Below are positions 8,778 to 19,366 of a stretch of 64,000 bases of DNA, piece after piece. This stretch comes from Trissonchulus latispiculum. Its lineage: Eukaryota > Nematoda > Enoplea > Enoplida > Ironidae. The stretch's first letter is position 1, and every line of letters starts with the position of its first letter. The position numbers were made by a program, and so were the translations under genes. The DNA lies in NCBI GenBank assembly GCA_030248195.1, contig JASAND010026192.1, forward strand, positions 57,954-121,953. The letters are read 5' to 3'. The notes beneath the pieces are model-generated. The model saw nothing but the letters and a program-made list of their open reading frames with translations, made no database searches and had not been told where the DNA came from.

Positions 8778-10014
8778 TTTCTGCAGTTAATTTCTGGCGT
8801 TGGGGAACCTTCTGCCGTAATTTGGCTACCGAGATAGGGAAACGCATCTACTCCTTCAATAACATCATTCCTAACCATTAGGTCATCAATGAGAGCAACT
8901 GAAGATATGTACTTGCATTTTGCGGAGTTTAAGGTCAGCCCAACAGGTTCACTATGCAGTACAACGTTGTTGATCAATCGCTGCATATCGTTTGCATTCG
9001 CCGCCAGCATTGCGATGTCATCAGCATATTCCAAATCTGCAACTAAGTCGTTTTCGCTGATACTTACACCGTCTTCTGGCTGGACACACTTCGACATGAC
9101 TCGATCTACTGCGAGAAGGAACAAGAGTGGAGAAAGCACATCTCTCTGTCTTACACCGGTTGTTACAGCAAACGGCTTGCTTAGCTCACCGTAAACACGC
9201 ACTCTCGTTGTTGAGTCGTTGTACATGTTCCGAATCAGGTTAACGTAAGTAGCTGGAACGCCGCTGGCAGCTAGAAGCTTCCACAGTGTGTCTCCATCAA
9301 CACTATCAAAGGCGGCGGAGAAGTCAAGAAAAGCAGCAATAGTGGGCTGGTCGTATTGGTGGTGACGTTCAAGGATCTGGCGGAGGGCAAAAATCTGATC
9401 AATCGTTCCACGACCTTTACGGAAGCCTGCCTGATTTTCCCTGGCAGTAGAGTCAAGTTCAGAGGCCAGTCTTTCCAAAATGACAATAGGTAAGATCTTG
9501 CCGGCAACTGGAAGTAGCGAGATTCCCCGATAACTTTTGCACAGGCGCTTATCTCCCTTTTTATACACAGGAATCAGAATAGCTTCCTGCCATTTTTTCG
9601 GTGTCTTCTCGTTGCGCCACACTGACTCAAAGAGTTCAGTTAATTTTGGAGCTATGATATGGGCAGCAGCCTTGTAGATCTCGACCGGGAGTCCATCCGG
9701 TCCGGCTGCTTTTCCCCGTTTCAGGGCGCTGATAGCCTTAAGGATTTCCTCCTGGGTCGGTGGGTGGGTGGCAATTTCGTCGTTCGGCTGGATATTGTTT
9801 GCTAGCACCTCCAGCTCAGCATCAGGTCTTCCGAGGGCGGGTCGATTTAGCAGCTGTGAGTAATATTGTGCCCACTGTCGCAGTCTGTCCGGCTTCGAGC
9901 GGATAGCTCGGCCATTGTCATCCAATATGGAGTCACTGACCGTAGCTCTGCGGCCAGTAGCATCTCTCAATAAAGAAAATAGCTTTCTGGAGTTGCCGCA
10001 TGCGGCAGCTCGCT
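8774..10014 (-). CDS. LINE reverse transcriptase domain (truncated)
   Basis: An RNA-dependent DNA polymerase that, in intact elements, copies the LINE RNA at the nicked target. In order it shows KRGKAAGPDGLPVEIYKAAA (fingers), ILIPVYKKGDKRLCKSYRGI, GFRKGRGTIDQIFALRQILE, motif A AFLDFSAAFDSVD with the first catalytic Asp, motif B GVRQRDVLSPLLF, and motif C LEYADDIAML with the Asp pair. Motif B has Arg where the family nearly always has Gly (RQGD), likely damaging. The frame is open for about 410 codons and stops after SPTPEINCRK, just where a stretch of about 30 residues before the next frame is missing, so an internal deletion shifted the frame. The apparent ATG falls in the target duplication and is not a natural start. 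Confidence 0.88.
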
Positions 10015-10020
10015 CCATAC

Positions 10021-10369
10021 AAAACTAGTGTTGTACAAAATGACCCATACAAAACTAGTTTTGTACGATTTCGGGTTTTGTACGTAACATAATATATACT
10101 GCCGTCTGCTTATCACCGAACATACTGCATAATTTTACACCAAAATCTGCAAAACCTATACGCATACATTTTACACCGGAGAATGCTTAGGGGGGTCCAT
10201 TTTGGAGTCATTTTTTCGACTTTCTACGATCTCGCTGATTTTCACATATTATGTTATTGTTCAAATGCTAAGTATATTTTAACGAGTTTTGAAAATTAAA
10301 GTCGTAACTCTTAGTTGTCGAGTAATTTCACCTCAAAGTTGAGATTTCATGTGTTAAAGTTCATGTTTG
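10021..10369. other. No gene; remnants of the CAAAACTAG repeat
   Basis: Bases 10021-10085 continue the CATACAAAACTAG repeat found left of the LINE. The remainder is AT-rich with no recognisable structure. Confidence 0.4.
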
Positions 10370-10431
10370 CATTTTATATATAGGCCTGTAAGTCTGCTCA
10401 AAAGTCTGCATTTTATACCACGGTCTGCTTT
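10370..10431. repeat. Minisatellite segment, reverse orientation
   Basis: GTCTGCATTTTATA appears with variation (AGTCTGCATTTTATACC, GGTCTGCTTTTCC); this is the reverse complement of the TATAAAATGCAGAC units at 7580. Confidence 0.5.
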
Positions 10432-10600
10432 TCCTACTCTCTGGTTGGCCTTAGCTCTAATTTGACTTATATGTTTAGAGAAAGTTAAATCATTACTCAT
10501 CGTTAGACCCAGGTCCCGCATAACCTCAGTACCGGACAGAGATTCACCACCCAAAGTATAAACTTGATTACCGTTACGATAACCCTTACGTTACAATGAC
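10432..10600 (-). pseudogene. Fragment of a Jockey/CR1-like LINE reverse transcriptase
   Basis: On the minus strand the sequence reads GGESLSGTEVMRDLGLTMS followed by NDLTFSKHISQIRAKANQRVG. This matches the post-YADD region of Jockey/CR1-type LINEs (Y.LGG..L....V.DLGV..S..L.FS.HI..I..KAN). The start of the block (NGNQVYT) is partly frame-shifted. It is cut on one side by the minisatellite and on the other by the peptide repeat at 10606. It resembles in kind, but is separate from, the LINE at 51250. Confidence 0.72.
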
Positions 10601-10605
10601 CCTCC

Positions 10606-10890
10606 CAATGGCAAAGTGGAGGCCCTGTAGCAAAGTTTTGAGAGGCCAAGTAAAGCCTACTATGGACCTCCAGGAAGCGGTTGCCGACTTGACCTTCCCA
10701 ATGGCAAAGTGAAACAGCCCAGCAAGATGGGTGGGTCAGACGGCAAAACGGACACCGGAAATGAGCTGGGTGCACCAGAAAATCCGTATAGACAAAGTTT
10801 TGAGAGGCTAAGTAATGCCTACTATGGACATCCAGGATGCGGTTGCCGACTTGATCCTCCCAGGAATAATCCAGAGCGGATCAAAGAAAA
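10606..10890 (+). repeat. Tandem repeat that reads as a repeated peptide, copy A
   Basis: One and a half units in one plus-strand frame: QSFERPSKAYYGPPGSGCRL, then GSDGKTDTGNELGAPENPYR and QSFERLSNAYYGHPGCGCRL. The same peptide occurs on the minus strand at 60190-60590 with many silent-looking differences. The unit is about 165 bp (55-56 codons). The first unit here has a deletion and an in-frame TAG. I do not recognise the peptide; it could be a degenerate piece of a repeat protein or a satellite carried by a transposon. Confidence 0.65.
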
Positions 10891-11126
10891 GTAGTGGTGG
10901 ATCAAGAAGTACTCCACTCAAGGATCATGACGGCTCATCAAGAAGTGGGTGTGAAAATTTTTAATCTTACAAGTTTGTTAACATTTTTTCGGTGAAATCG
11001 ATGATGCTAAGCACTTTGGGTCATATAATCCTTAAATATGCGAAACCCCAGTACGATTTAACTACGTATATTTTTATAATATCGACCTCAGACCCGCCTC
11101 GCATCAACAGAAACACAGCCTCAAGG

Positions 11127-11500
11127 CCTTACTTGCTTGTACTTAATCACAGTCATCTTGGAAACGAAGATATAGGTGGCCTCTGGTTAGCTATCACATC
11201 GAAACTGATCTCCTTCCACTGATTTCGGTCGGCCGTCAATGTTTGACGGTTTTACTCCAGTCGAAGCGACCATGGGTGTACAAGGACAACGGGTTCTTGA
11301 GATCTTGACATACGTTGTCTCGCCAAGTTTCCTGCGGTCGGCCGCGTCGGGCTCACCAGGTAATAGAAGGGGCAGCAGAGAAGAAGCACCGGCTTGGAAG
11401 GCGCCTATGATCCATTCTAGCAACATGCCCAAGCTGCCGTAACCGTTCCGCAAACGTGCTTCCATGGGGTCTCGTTTCCCGGTCCCCCAAGTCTCAACTT
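11127..11500 (-). mobile_element. Second LINE 3' end, strongly truncated
   Basis: Matches the 3' end of the LINE at 8276: TTACTTGCTTGTACTTAATCAC tail side first, then ATAGGTGGCCTCTGGTTAGC and CTGATCTCCTTCCACTGA. On the minus strand the remnants GKRDPMEARLRNGYGSLGML correspond to GNRTPMESRLRTNRLKWLGH. Frameshifts are present; no function remains. Confidence 0.8.
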
Positions 11501-11567
11501 CACAGAAAATAGTCAAAAATAGGCTTAAATACGTATGCTGTTTTGGGCCATTTTGTGGGACGCATAT

Positions 11568-11587
11568 ACTTACTTACTTACTTATAC
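11568..11587. repeat. (CTTA)n tract
   Basis: CTTACTTACTTACTTA resembles the LINE tails at 8276 and 11127, so it may be the tail of another very short LINE insertion. Confidence 0.5.
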
Positions 11588-11639
11588 AGGTCTCACTCCT
11601 ATTATATACGCATCCTTTTGCTTCGGATTTTTATGCACA

Positions 11640-11950
11640 GAATGTGTCCGCAGGTTACGAAGCACGACCAGTCTCGATCGCTTTTCATACCCCATGTCCG
11701 ATTATCATACCTCGCCTCCGCGTTCGCTGATTATACCCCACGTCGGCACCCGGTAATTATACCCTACGTCCGAATTATAACCCGCGTTGTCCGCGTCCGT
11801 TAAATATACCTCGCATCCGCGACCGCTACTGCTAATTATGTATACCCTACGTCCATGTATGCGGATTATATATACCGAAAATCTTACATCCGCGTCCGCG
11901 TCCGGTTTTATACCCAAAGTCCGCTTCCGCGTCCGCTTTTTATACTGGCG
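11640..11950. repeat. Degenerate minisatellite TTATACCCCACGTCCG
   Basis: At least nine units built from (A/T)TTATACC(C/T)(T/C)(A/C)CGTCCG, spaced 20-45 bp, alternating with CCGCGTCCGCGTCCG. It is the reverse complement of the TATAAAA/GCGGACG words around 3300 and 7500. Confidence 0.7.
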
Positions 11951-13690
11951 CCTCAATTTTAAAGTTTTCCGAAAAATTTTGCGCAGTGATATCGTCTATC
12001 TATATTTTTATTTGCTTTGTCTAGGCATAGTTGAACACATATTATAGTGTAGCTTTCATTATTCTAAGCAACACTGGCATTTAGGGACTGTATTCAATGA
12101 AACTGCTTTCAAAATTCTGGAAATTACAGGAATGAAATTTACGGTAGAACAGCAAAAGTTTGGAAGGGTTTCAGACCACGCAATCCGATTGCCACCAAGG
12201 ATGATTAAGATGAAGGGTTTCAGACGAAAATTTTCGAAATTTATGTGTGGATATTTATGCACAAGTATAAGTGAATATCGTACGTATATTGCGTATAGGT
12301 GTTCACGTTCACATAAATCCAGTTATAAACTCGGTTTAGTCTGATTCCTTCAGCCAAGCGGGGTTCAGTTGAAGATATATATCGCATACATCTGTAGGTG
12401 TTAACTGCTAGCTATGACAATATTATATGAAGCCCAATAGTGGGCCGAAGCTGTCCAAGAAGCAAATATAGCAGAGCCAGCTAGCATAATCCAGAAAGCT
12501 AACACAATTATGGCATGTCTTGGTTAAATTGCGTATAGCCATATCAATGGGATAAGTTATACTATATATACGTACGTATATATTTATACGTACAGTCGAA
12601 TACGTATACATATATTCTTATAAAGCACAAGTGCGCACAATATGCCCATAATATGGGGGAAAAGAGCACATACACTTGCTACTTGAATATGGAAGACAGC
12701 TTGGGTCTATGGGTTTTTCGCACTACTTTAATGTTTCTTATAGCTTATGGTTCATATGCATCCGCCGGCTTACTAAGAAAAACTGTATATATTATTCATA
12801 TACACAGCCATGTATATATTCTTCTTCTTTGTGAGCATGTATATATGTGTGCAAAAGGAAACTGTCTCTGTGCATCAAATTTAGATTTTCGCAGACAACA
12901 CAGCAACCAACAAATAGATTCAATTTTGAAGTTTTGGTGGAAAATTGGAACCAGCCCATGAAAAGGAGCTCATCAGAAAACATCTAATAATAAATGCCAA
13001 GCATGGGCAGAACAAGCACGGCTTTGTTCTAATGACTGGTTCATACAGGACCAGTGTAAAAGCTGTAAAATTATAGACATATGGACATACATATAAATAC
13101 GATCTGTAGGGTACGGAAGTGCATAATAATGCATACGAGAACAGGACAAGAGAAGAATGTAAAAAACGAAAATAGAACATAAGAGAAAATGGACGCCATT
13201 AATACTCAAAAACAATGAGTGTGTATTCGATCATAGCTGTTTATTTAAACTGAAAGAACATGACTTAACGGACACCGTGGGCATGACCCCGGCCCCAATC
13301 CTGGCTTAGCGAAATTATATAACTTTTTGATATTTTTGAACGAAATTTTGAAAGTTAAAAATAAAGTCTTACAGATCGTTAGTGTTCTCACCGATTTTAA
13401 TGACAGCGACAATATATAGTATTGTGTTCAATTATTATTGCAAAATCTGAAAATAACATTCACTACCGATAATTGCATTGCTGCGAATGTATACTGCCGA
13501 GAACAGCATTGTCGATTATATCCGTTTACAAAGTGCACATTTGAAAGTTCTATAAACAATTAATTGAAGCGCATACAGTTTCTAAAAACTAATCTGCTTT
13601 TTCAAAAACGCTGCAGTCGATGCGGAAATGTAGGAAACACAAACATAAAGAAAATTACGTCCGTACTGCTACTAAGCTTGGAACTTTTAA
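11951..13690. other. No recognisable gene or element
   Basis: AT-rich DNA with short (TA) and TACGTA patches (about 12560-12615). Several open frames of 60-100 codons overlap on both strands without family resemblance. I see no inverted ends, no splice-linked exons and no RNA gene. Confidence 0.4.
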
Positions 13691-15452
13691 TGTCATCCCC
13701 TGGCAGTCAGTGTCACCGTAAAATTTTCTCCAGGGTTTTTTCTTGGAGGCTCCCAAAAGTCCGAGGGGCAACGAATTTTGGGGGGGGGGGGCGAAAGTTT
13801 TTCGAAAAATATGCTACAAATTCCCCTATTTTTCTGGCATGTACTGTAAAAGTTGATTTTTATTGCAAAATAGTAGGGATCGACCGGAACTCCAAAGAAA
13901 TCGGAACTGGCTTTAGAAAACCGGAACCGGAACCGGAACCAGCTCTTTAACACTACAAAAATCGAAAATTTTTTCTGACGTTTTGGACAATTTTTGCTCA
14001 ATTTTTCGGTTTTTTGTAGATACTAGAATATTGTAATAACGTTTTAATTGTATTTTATATACGTAGTTATAACGTTTTAATTGCATTTTATATATACGTA
14101 GTTATTTCAATGCAAGAACATGAAATCTGCAATTTATTCAGAGAATTTTGTCTTATAGCATAGTTAAACTTTACTATAGCTTTAAAATTTTAATTATGCA
14201 CGGTATGAATATGCTATATATATATATATATATATAAATATTTATTTATATTATTCGATCACATTTCGATGAATAAACGGCATCTATTTTTACATTATAT
14301 ATACGAATTTCGATGAATAATTTAATCGAATGCAAGTTGACTTTTCAAGGAGATTTACTGGCAAATAAAATTTAATTTCTTAATTATATACGTATATATG
14401 TAGTTACGCTGAATTTTCAATTAAGCTAAATAAGTAGAAACTGATTCCACGAAATTTTTGGGAGAACCAGAAACTGCTCTTACAGTTTTCCGCAAAATAG
14501 TTTTTATGTGGCTTGTCTGATAATTTCTAGTCATAATCAAAAAGTTAATTTAACTTTACTAGAGCTCTAGGAAAAGTTACATTTTCAAAACGCAAAATAA
14601 AAAATGATGCGGATGCCATTTATATTTTTAGAAAACAAAAGTTAAAGATATCTATTACCATTTTAGTTTACTTTTATTCTCTTTGTATTTCAGACAAAAT
14701 TAAAGTTTTTCTGAAAATTACTGTTCTTGTACAAATTCCGTATTGTAAAATCCAATAATCTGGCTATGAACTTAGGTAACATAAGCTAATACAAAATTGG
14801 AATTGTTTAGAACATCGGCTGTAATTCCTTAGCTTGTTATTATATCTCACTATAATTACTCTGTTATTGGAATTTTCTGATTAAAATGCAAACGTTTTTG
14901 CATGGTTGAAATATATAAATTTTAATCCATTAAACATATAAGCCAAAAGTATTTTTCACAAGTTTCAAAGAAAGTAGAAATGCAAAATTTCTCCAACTTG
15001 AATTTTCTTCCTTTTGGCTAGCTTCATCAGGATTTTTAAATTTTAAATGACGTTTCTTCAAAAGATTTTTAAAAACCCTTGCCATTTGTTCCATCCATAG
15101 TTTTTTAGCAATTCTGTTGATCTGCGCACTGGATTAATTACTAAACAAACAGCAATAAACTTAGTCTAAAAAGTCCAGTCTCGATTTAAACAATTAAAAA
15201 ATTAAATTTAAGCTAAAACTGACTTTTGATTATACAACAGCGCACTCTATAATTTTGAAATAGCATAGGTCGACGCCAAGGCTTCAATAATTTCGATTCA
15301 GCATTAGGTGTATATCTTTACCACTTACTTAAATTAAAAAGGTCCGGCGTCTTGTTGCATCTATCTAATCTGAGTTATTAAGTATTATTTTTGTGTTATT
15401 GTGTTGCCCACTTTTCCAAAGGAATGGGCAACACTTTGTTATTGGTCTGTGC

Positions 15453-15455
<3 letters not shown>

Positions 15456-15486
<31 letters not shown>
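15456..15486. repeat. (ATT)n microsatellite
   Basis: About ten ATT units inside the 2.7-kb element. Confidence 0.9.
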
Positions 15487-15649
15487 CCGTCTGTCCCCCC
15501 CTAGATCTCGAGATTGGGAAGGGGTACAGGGGTGGTTGATACCTCATTTTGAAGCCCTTGACTAGGACATTGGATCCTCAGTTGGGCAGTCCGATACCTT
15601 TCGAATTCCGGGAATGGCGAATCCCGGATTTTTTCGGTTGGTAAGGGAG

Positions 15650-16250
15650 GACCAAGGCGAAATTTCAAAATCCAAAATTTGGTCAAAAATTTTTTGTCTC
15701 CGATTTCGCTCAAAAGTTGGTCATAGGGTAACTCGACCACGCTGATTTCGAAACTGAAATCGAAATTTCCGGAATATTTCCGGATTTCGAGATATTCGAC
15801 CCTGAAAATTCCGGATTTTTAAAAATTTTTCTAAAAGTGGTCGATATGGTACTCAAACGAAAGAGCTCGTCGAGCTGAACAACTTTCCTTCTTGCGACAT
15901 TTTCCGGAAATGGGTGTAGCGAAAGTTATGGTCGAAAAACTGAAAATCCGGTAATTCACGGAAATCCAGATTTTGGACCAAAAAATTATTTGTCTCCGAT
16001 TTTGCTTAAAAGCTGCTCATAGGGTAATTCGACCACGCTGATATCGAAACTGAAATCGAAATTTCCGGAAACTTTACGGATTTCGAGATATTCGATCCGG
16101 AATATTCCGGATTTTGAAAAATTTTTCCGTAAGTGGTCGATATGGTACTCAAATGAAAGAGCTCGTCGTGCTGAGTAATTTTCATCATTACCGTATTTTC
16201 CGGAAATGATTCTGGTGAAAGTTATGGCAGAAAAATAAACAGAAAAACCA
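15650..16250 (+). repeat. Direct duplication of about 300 bp
   Basis: Two head-to-tail copies, offset by about 302 bp: each has TTTGTCTCCGATTT, AATTCGACCACGCTGAT or a close variant, GAAACTGAAATCGAAATTTC, GATATGGTACTCAAA and AAAGAGCTCGTCG. GTGTTGCCCA (15401) and TGGGCAACAC (15427; 16256) bracket the duplicated region and could be the ends of a smaller nested element. Confidence 0.75.
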
Positions 16251-16585
16251 GTTGTGGGCAACACATTCTTGCAGTAGCGCTAGTAATAATATTAATATTC
16301 ATAACAACGATAGATACATTAGACATTATTATTGCAAATTCTAAACATTCTAAGTAATGCAATAGCGCCGCAGGCGAAAATTTTTGAATAAATCATATTC
16401 TGGTTATTAGAGAATCGCAGTTTTCCAAAAAGTTTTAAAGAAGTTTGATAAAATGTTTGAAAATTTTATTAAAATTCTGCTTTTGATAATAGGCTAAAAT
16501 TGGTTCCGGTTGCGGTACGTTTTCAAAAACCGGAACCGGAACCGGAACCAAAAAGTACCGGAACCGGAACTCCGGTCGATCCCTA

Positions 16586-16806
16586 AAAAATAGGTAGTTG
16601 GTTTAGTGTTAACAATGGCAAAAATGAGTAAAAGCCTCCGGCGAAGCCGGAAAATTTTTGAAAATTTGGCCTTCTGAGCAAATTTTTCAGCGCAAAATTT
16701 GGTACCTAAAGGGGTACCCTTTGGTTTTGGGCTTGGGGAGGGGCGATTTGTGGGGGGGAGTTTAATGGGCGCCCCCATCCCCCCCCCCTAACTAGAATAA
16801 GCCCAG
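16586..16806. mobile_element. Partial CTGGG-family MITE, right end
   Basis: Ends TAGAATAAGCCCAG (16793-16806), the family's terminal repeat, preceded by C9 and G7 runs and by the hairpin CCGGCGAAGCCGG (16638-16650). The left end is not identified; it probably lies before the 2.7-kb insertion, near 13,700-13,870. Confidence 0.6.
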
Positions 16807-17025
16807 GTACAAATTTAATTACAGCTCAAAGGTAAAATCTGCCACCCCCGGAAAAATTTCACTGGTGATATCATTCCGGTGGGGGTGGAATTTCACCTAT
16901 GAAATCTTTCCGGGGAAGGATTTTTATGGGAAAACATTTCATCGTGACATCGGTATTAAGGGGGGAATCACTTTTTGGCTTATTTTTCGACCATCTTCAA
17001 TTATGCTCATTTTCACATATATGTA

Positions 17026-17178
17026 TAGTACCCTGCACTCAAATGGTGACAGTTGGCCAAAACTAAAATTCGAGAACTTTGGCAGATTGATGGCGATTTT
17101 CGTCAACTTAATCGATTTCCGTCAACTTCGTGAACTTCCAATTATCGCCAACTGTCACCATTTGGGTGCAGTGTACTG
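17026..17178. mobile_element. 153-bp palindromic MITE, copy 1
   Basis: The whole element is an imperfect palindrome: AGTACCCTGCACTCAAATGG at the left pairs with CCATTTGGGTGCAGTGTACT at the right, and TTGGC/GCCAA words follow. TA flanks both ends, as in Tc1/mariner-derived MITEs. It matches 23906-24058 in length and sequence. Confidence 0.8.
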
Positions 17179-17180
17179 TA

Positions 17181-17739
17181 TAGATTTTGACAAAGTCAAG
17201 CAAAAAACTTTAAATGGCTATTATCTCACTAACCAGTCATCTGATTTCAATAATTTAAGCAGTTCCTGAACCAACAGTGTCTCCTCTTTCTTTTGAGTGA
17301 CTTTACCGCGACGATGGGGCCGTCACGCGCAGCCATCCGCGCGCAGGCGCGTGTCTCGTTGGCACATGTTGACGTACTACTTCAACGACTGTTGGTGTCT
17401 AGCTTTTAGAGGTCGCGGCGCTTCGGGACACCCACCATTGGAAAGAGCGTGCGACTCAGCGTCGAATGGCATAAAAACTTTGGCTCTGTGACCACTGCTG
17501 CAAAAGTTAGGTTCGAAAAACCAACTCAGGGCTATTTCTACTCTCCATCCCGAATAATTTATTTCTGTGGCCTCACTATAGCAAGCTTACCAAAAAAAAT
17601 CAAAATTCGGTTTTTTGGCTGGAACTTTCGCAAAACTGAACCAAATCGATTACTTTGAAGACCAGGGTTTTTTGTGTAAAATACTGTGTATTTACACAAA
17701 AAAATAAATTTACACAGTGAAAAACTAATTTACACAACA
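17181..17739. other. No gene; a truncated hAT-like end at 17665-17735
   Basis: Bases 17665-17735 read CAGGGTTTTTTGTGTAAAAT followed by TACACA words, a diverged relative of the left end at 6757. No matching right end was found. The rest has no recognised structure. Confidence 0.4.
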
Positions 17740-18551
17740 ACAAGTAATGAAAATGCTCCTCCGGAGCATGAAAAAGTAATATGGGCGGTGGTGAGGTACT
17801 AAAATCAAGAGAGGACTAGTTTTAAAAATGCTTAATATGGGGGCTAGGTTCAAAAAAAGAAGAGGACTAGGTTGTGGGCGAATTAATATGGGCACAGCTT
17901 CGCCGAGCAACCCATATTCGCGGACTGAAAAAGTTTTACACATATCACATATATATGTATACCAGTGTTCAGATTTAGTTATATACGGTGCGTAAATAAT
18001 ATACAACTCTGATAAACGAGTGCTAACGAAAGCAAACATTTCTTCCAATAAACTCTTAACATTTACTGTGCATTTTAACCATTTATAAGAAAAGTCTATA
18101 TTTCAGCAATAATTTCAGGACTCTCTCCGACGAACTTGTATTTCCATTGAACCGCTAGCTTTACAATCATAGCTTTGGTTGTTTTTTTCTCGTTGCTTGC
18201 CATAGTCCAGCACAAACAAATTAGTATAGTTTACGTTTGTATACCTAGCTAATCTACATAACTTTCTATGCAAGCAACTTGCAGCGATTGTTTAACTGTT
18301 GGAACTGTTATTATTGACTGACATTAATCGCTTTGTATATGACAATCGCCATGGCGAAGCGTGAAAGTCCGCGAATATGGGTTGCTCGGCGAAGCTGTGC
18401 CCATATTAATTCGCCCACAACCTAGTCCTCTTCTTTTTTGAACCTAGCCCCCATATTAAGCATTTTTAAAACTAGTCCTCTCTTGATGTTAGAACCTCAC
18501 CACCGCCCATATTACTTTTTCATGCTCCGGAGGAGCATTTTCATTACTTGT
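17740..18551. mobile_element. Foldback element E, copy 1 (812 bp)
   Basis: Arms of about 187 bp (17740-17926 and 18366-18551) are near-perfect inverted copies, beginning ACAAGTAATGAAAATGCTCC and including CTCCTCCGGAGCATG, GGACTAG, GGCACAGCTTCGCCGA and CCCATATTCGCGG. The 440-bp centre is AT-rich and not shared with copy 2. Open frames inside are the same arm read on both strands and are not taken as genes. Confidence 0.88.
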
Positions 18552-18721
18552 CCTTCTGTCGTTTTAAAGGCTCCCTTTCCAGCCGTGTGCTTACTAATAC
18601 AAGGAGCTTTAAAAATGCCACAGGCATTTGTATACAAGCTTTCAGCCATCCAGCTATATCTCCAGCAGCTTGTACCAGGAACTGGTTCAACTTTGAACCA
18701 GTTGAACTAGATCTGGCCAGC

Positions 18722-18884
18722 CATGGGGCGCGATAGCGCCCCTACATAATATGGGTATAAAGGCGTCTGCGCGGCCCCCTGGAGACCGTGTTGGCCTGGT
18801 GCCAGCTAATTAGAGGTCCGGCGGTGGTAAAAAGGTTACCATCGTAAACAACTCGAGTAGTACTACAAGTACCACCATACTTTT
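18722..18884 (+). repeat. Dispersed repeat with GGGGCGCGATAGCGCCCC hairpin, copy 1
   Basis: It consists of GGGGCGCGATAGCGCCCC, then GTCTGCGCGGCC and GGAGACCGTGTTGG, then GTGCCAGCTAATTAGAGGTC and AGTACTACAAGTACCACCATA. The same parts occur at 45727-45898, where one half is inverted with respect to the other. Confidence 0.75.
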
Positions 18885-19366
18885 GGTTAAAATTCCGAAC
18901 TTCGAAATTTTGCACTAGGCGATAGTTACCGTGCGTTTGTTTTTTTTTCTCGGTGAATAACGCTTATTGGAAATGCATTTTACGGCTAAGTGTTGGAACG
19001 ATGTGGGGATTTTGGCACCATACTACTATTATATGTTGGTAGACAGGATCCCCCCATGCTACCTTTTTTTGGTCATTTTGGCACCTGGCCAATTTTGGCT
19101 CTGTGCCAAGGTCCCAAAGTCGGACTTTCGCTATTTTTCGCAAATTTTGGTCACACTTTTCTAGAACTGGGTAGAAGCTGGAGAGGTCTAGTATCTTTTG
19201 TTGAAAATTACCAGTAGGGGTGCATAAAGTAACGAGGGGGATTTTTTAATTTTGCTCCCTAGCTTTCAGGAGATGGGCCCAAACTTTGCATTTTTTTGGC
19301 CTGTTTGGGCGAAAAGTTTCTAAGTCCCACTTTTACTAGAAATGCCCTAAAAGTCACTAAAAATGG

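Larger units (their letters stand above)
8276..10014 (-). mobile_element. 5'-truncated, degenerate LINE with (TAAG)n tail
   Basis: On the minus strand it encodes the reverse transcriptase and C-terminal region of a non-LTR retrotransposon and ends in a short (TAAG)n tail (8276-8291). CCATAC at 8270-8275 and 10015-10020 is a plausible target duplication. The endonuclease part is absent, as expected for 5' truncation. The protein type (YADDIAML, then LLYGLE..., RLKWLGHVARMDE...) is that of RTE-like LINEs common in flatworms, nematodes and other invertebrates. Confidence 0.88.
13874..16585. mobile_element. 2.7-kb element with TAGGGATCGACCGGA ends
   Basis: TAGGGATCGACCGGAACTCC at the left and GGAACTCCGGTCGATCCCTA at the right form an inverted repeat of about 20 bp, followed inward on both sides by repeats of ACCGGA (13919-13940; 16530-16570). 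TA at the outer ends is compatible with a Tc1/mariner-type TA target, but this is inference. It is AT-rich inside and has no transposase frame. It splits C/G-rich MITE-like DNA (13740-13870 and 16586-16806). Confidence 0.65.

Noticed and set aside
12920..13215. Overlapping minus frames of 80-102 codons
   Set aside because: Three frames overlap the same DNA on both strands with no family resemblance; typical chance frames.
17725..18048. Opposed open frames in foldback E (also 18438-18710)
   Set aside because: They are the same inverted arm read from both sides; nothing in the frames is conserved beyond the DNA repeat.
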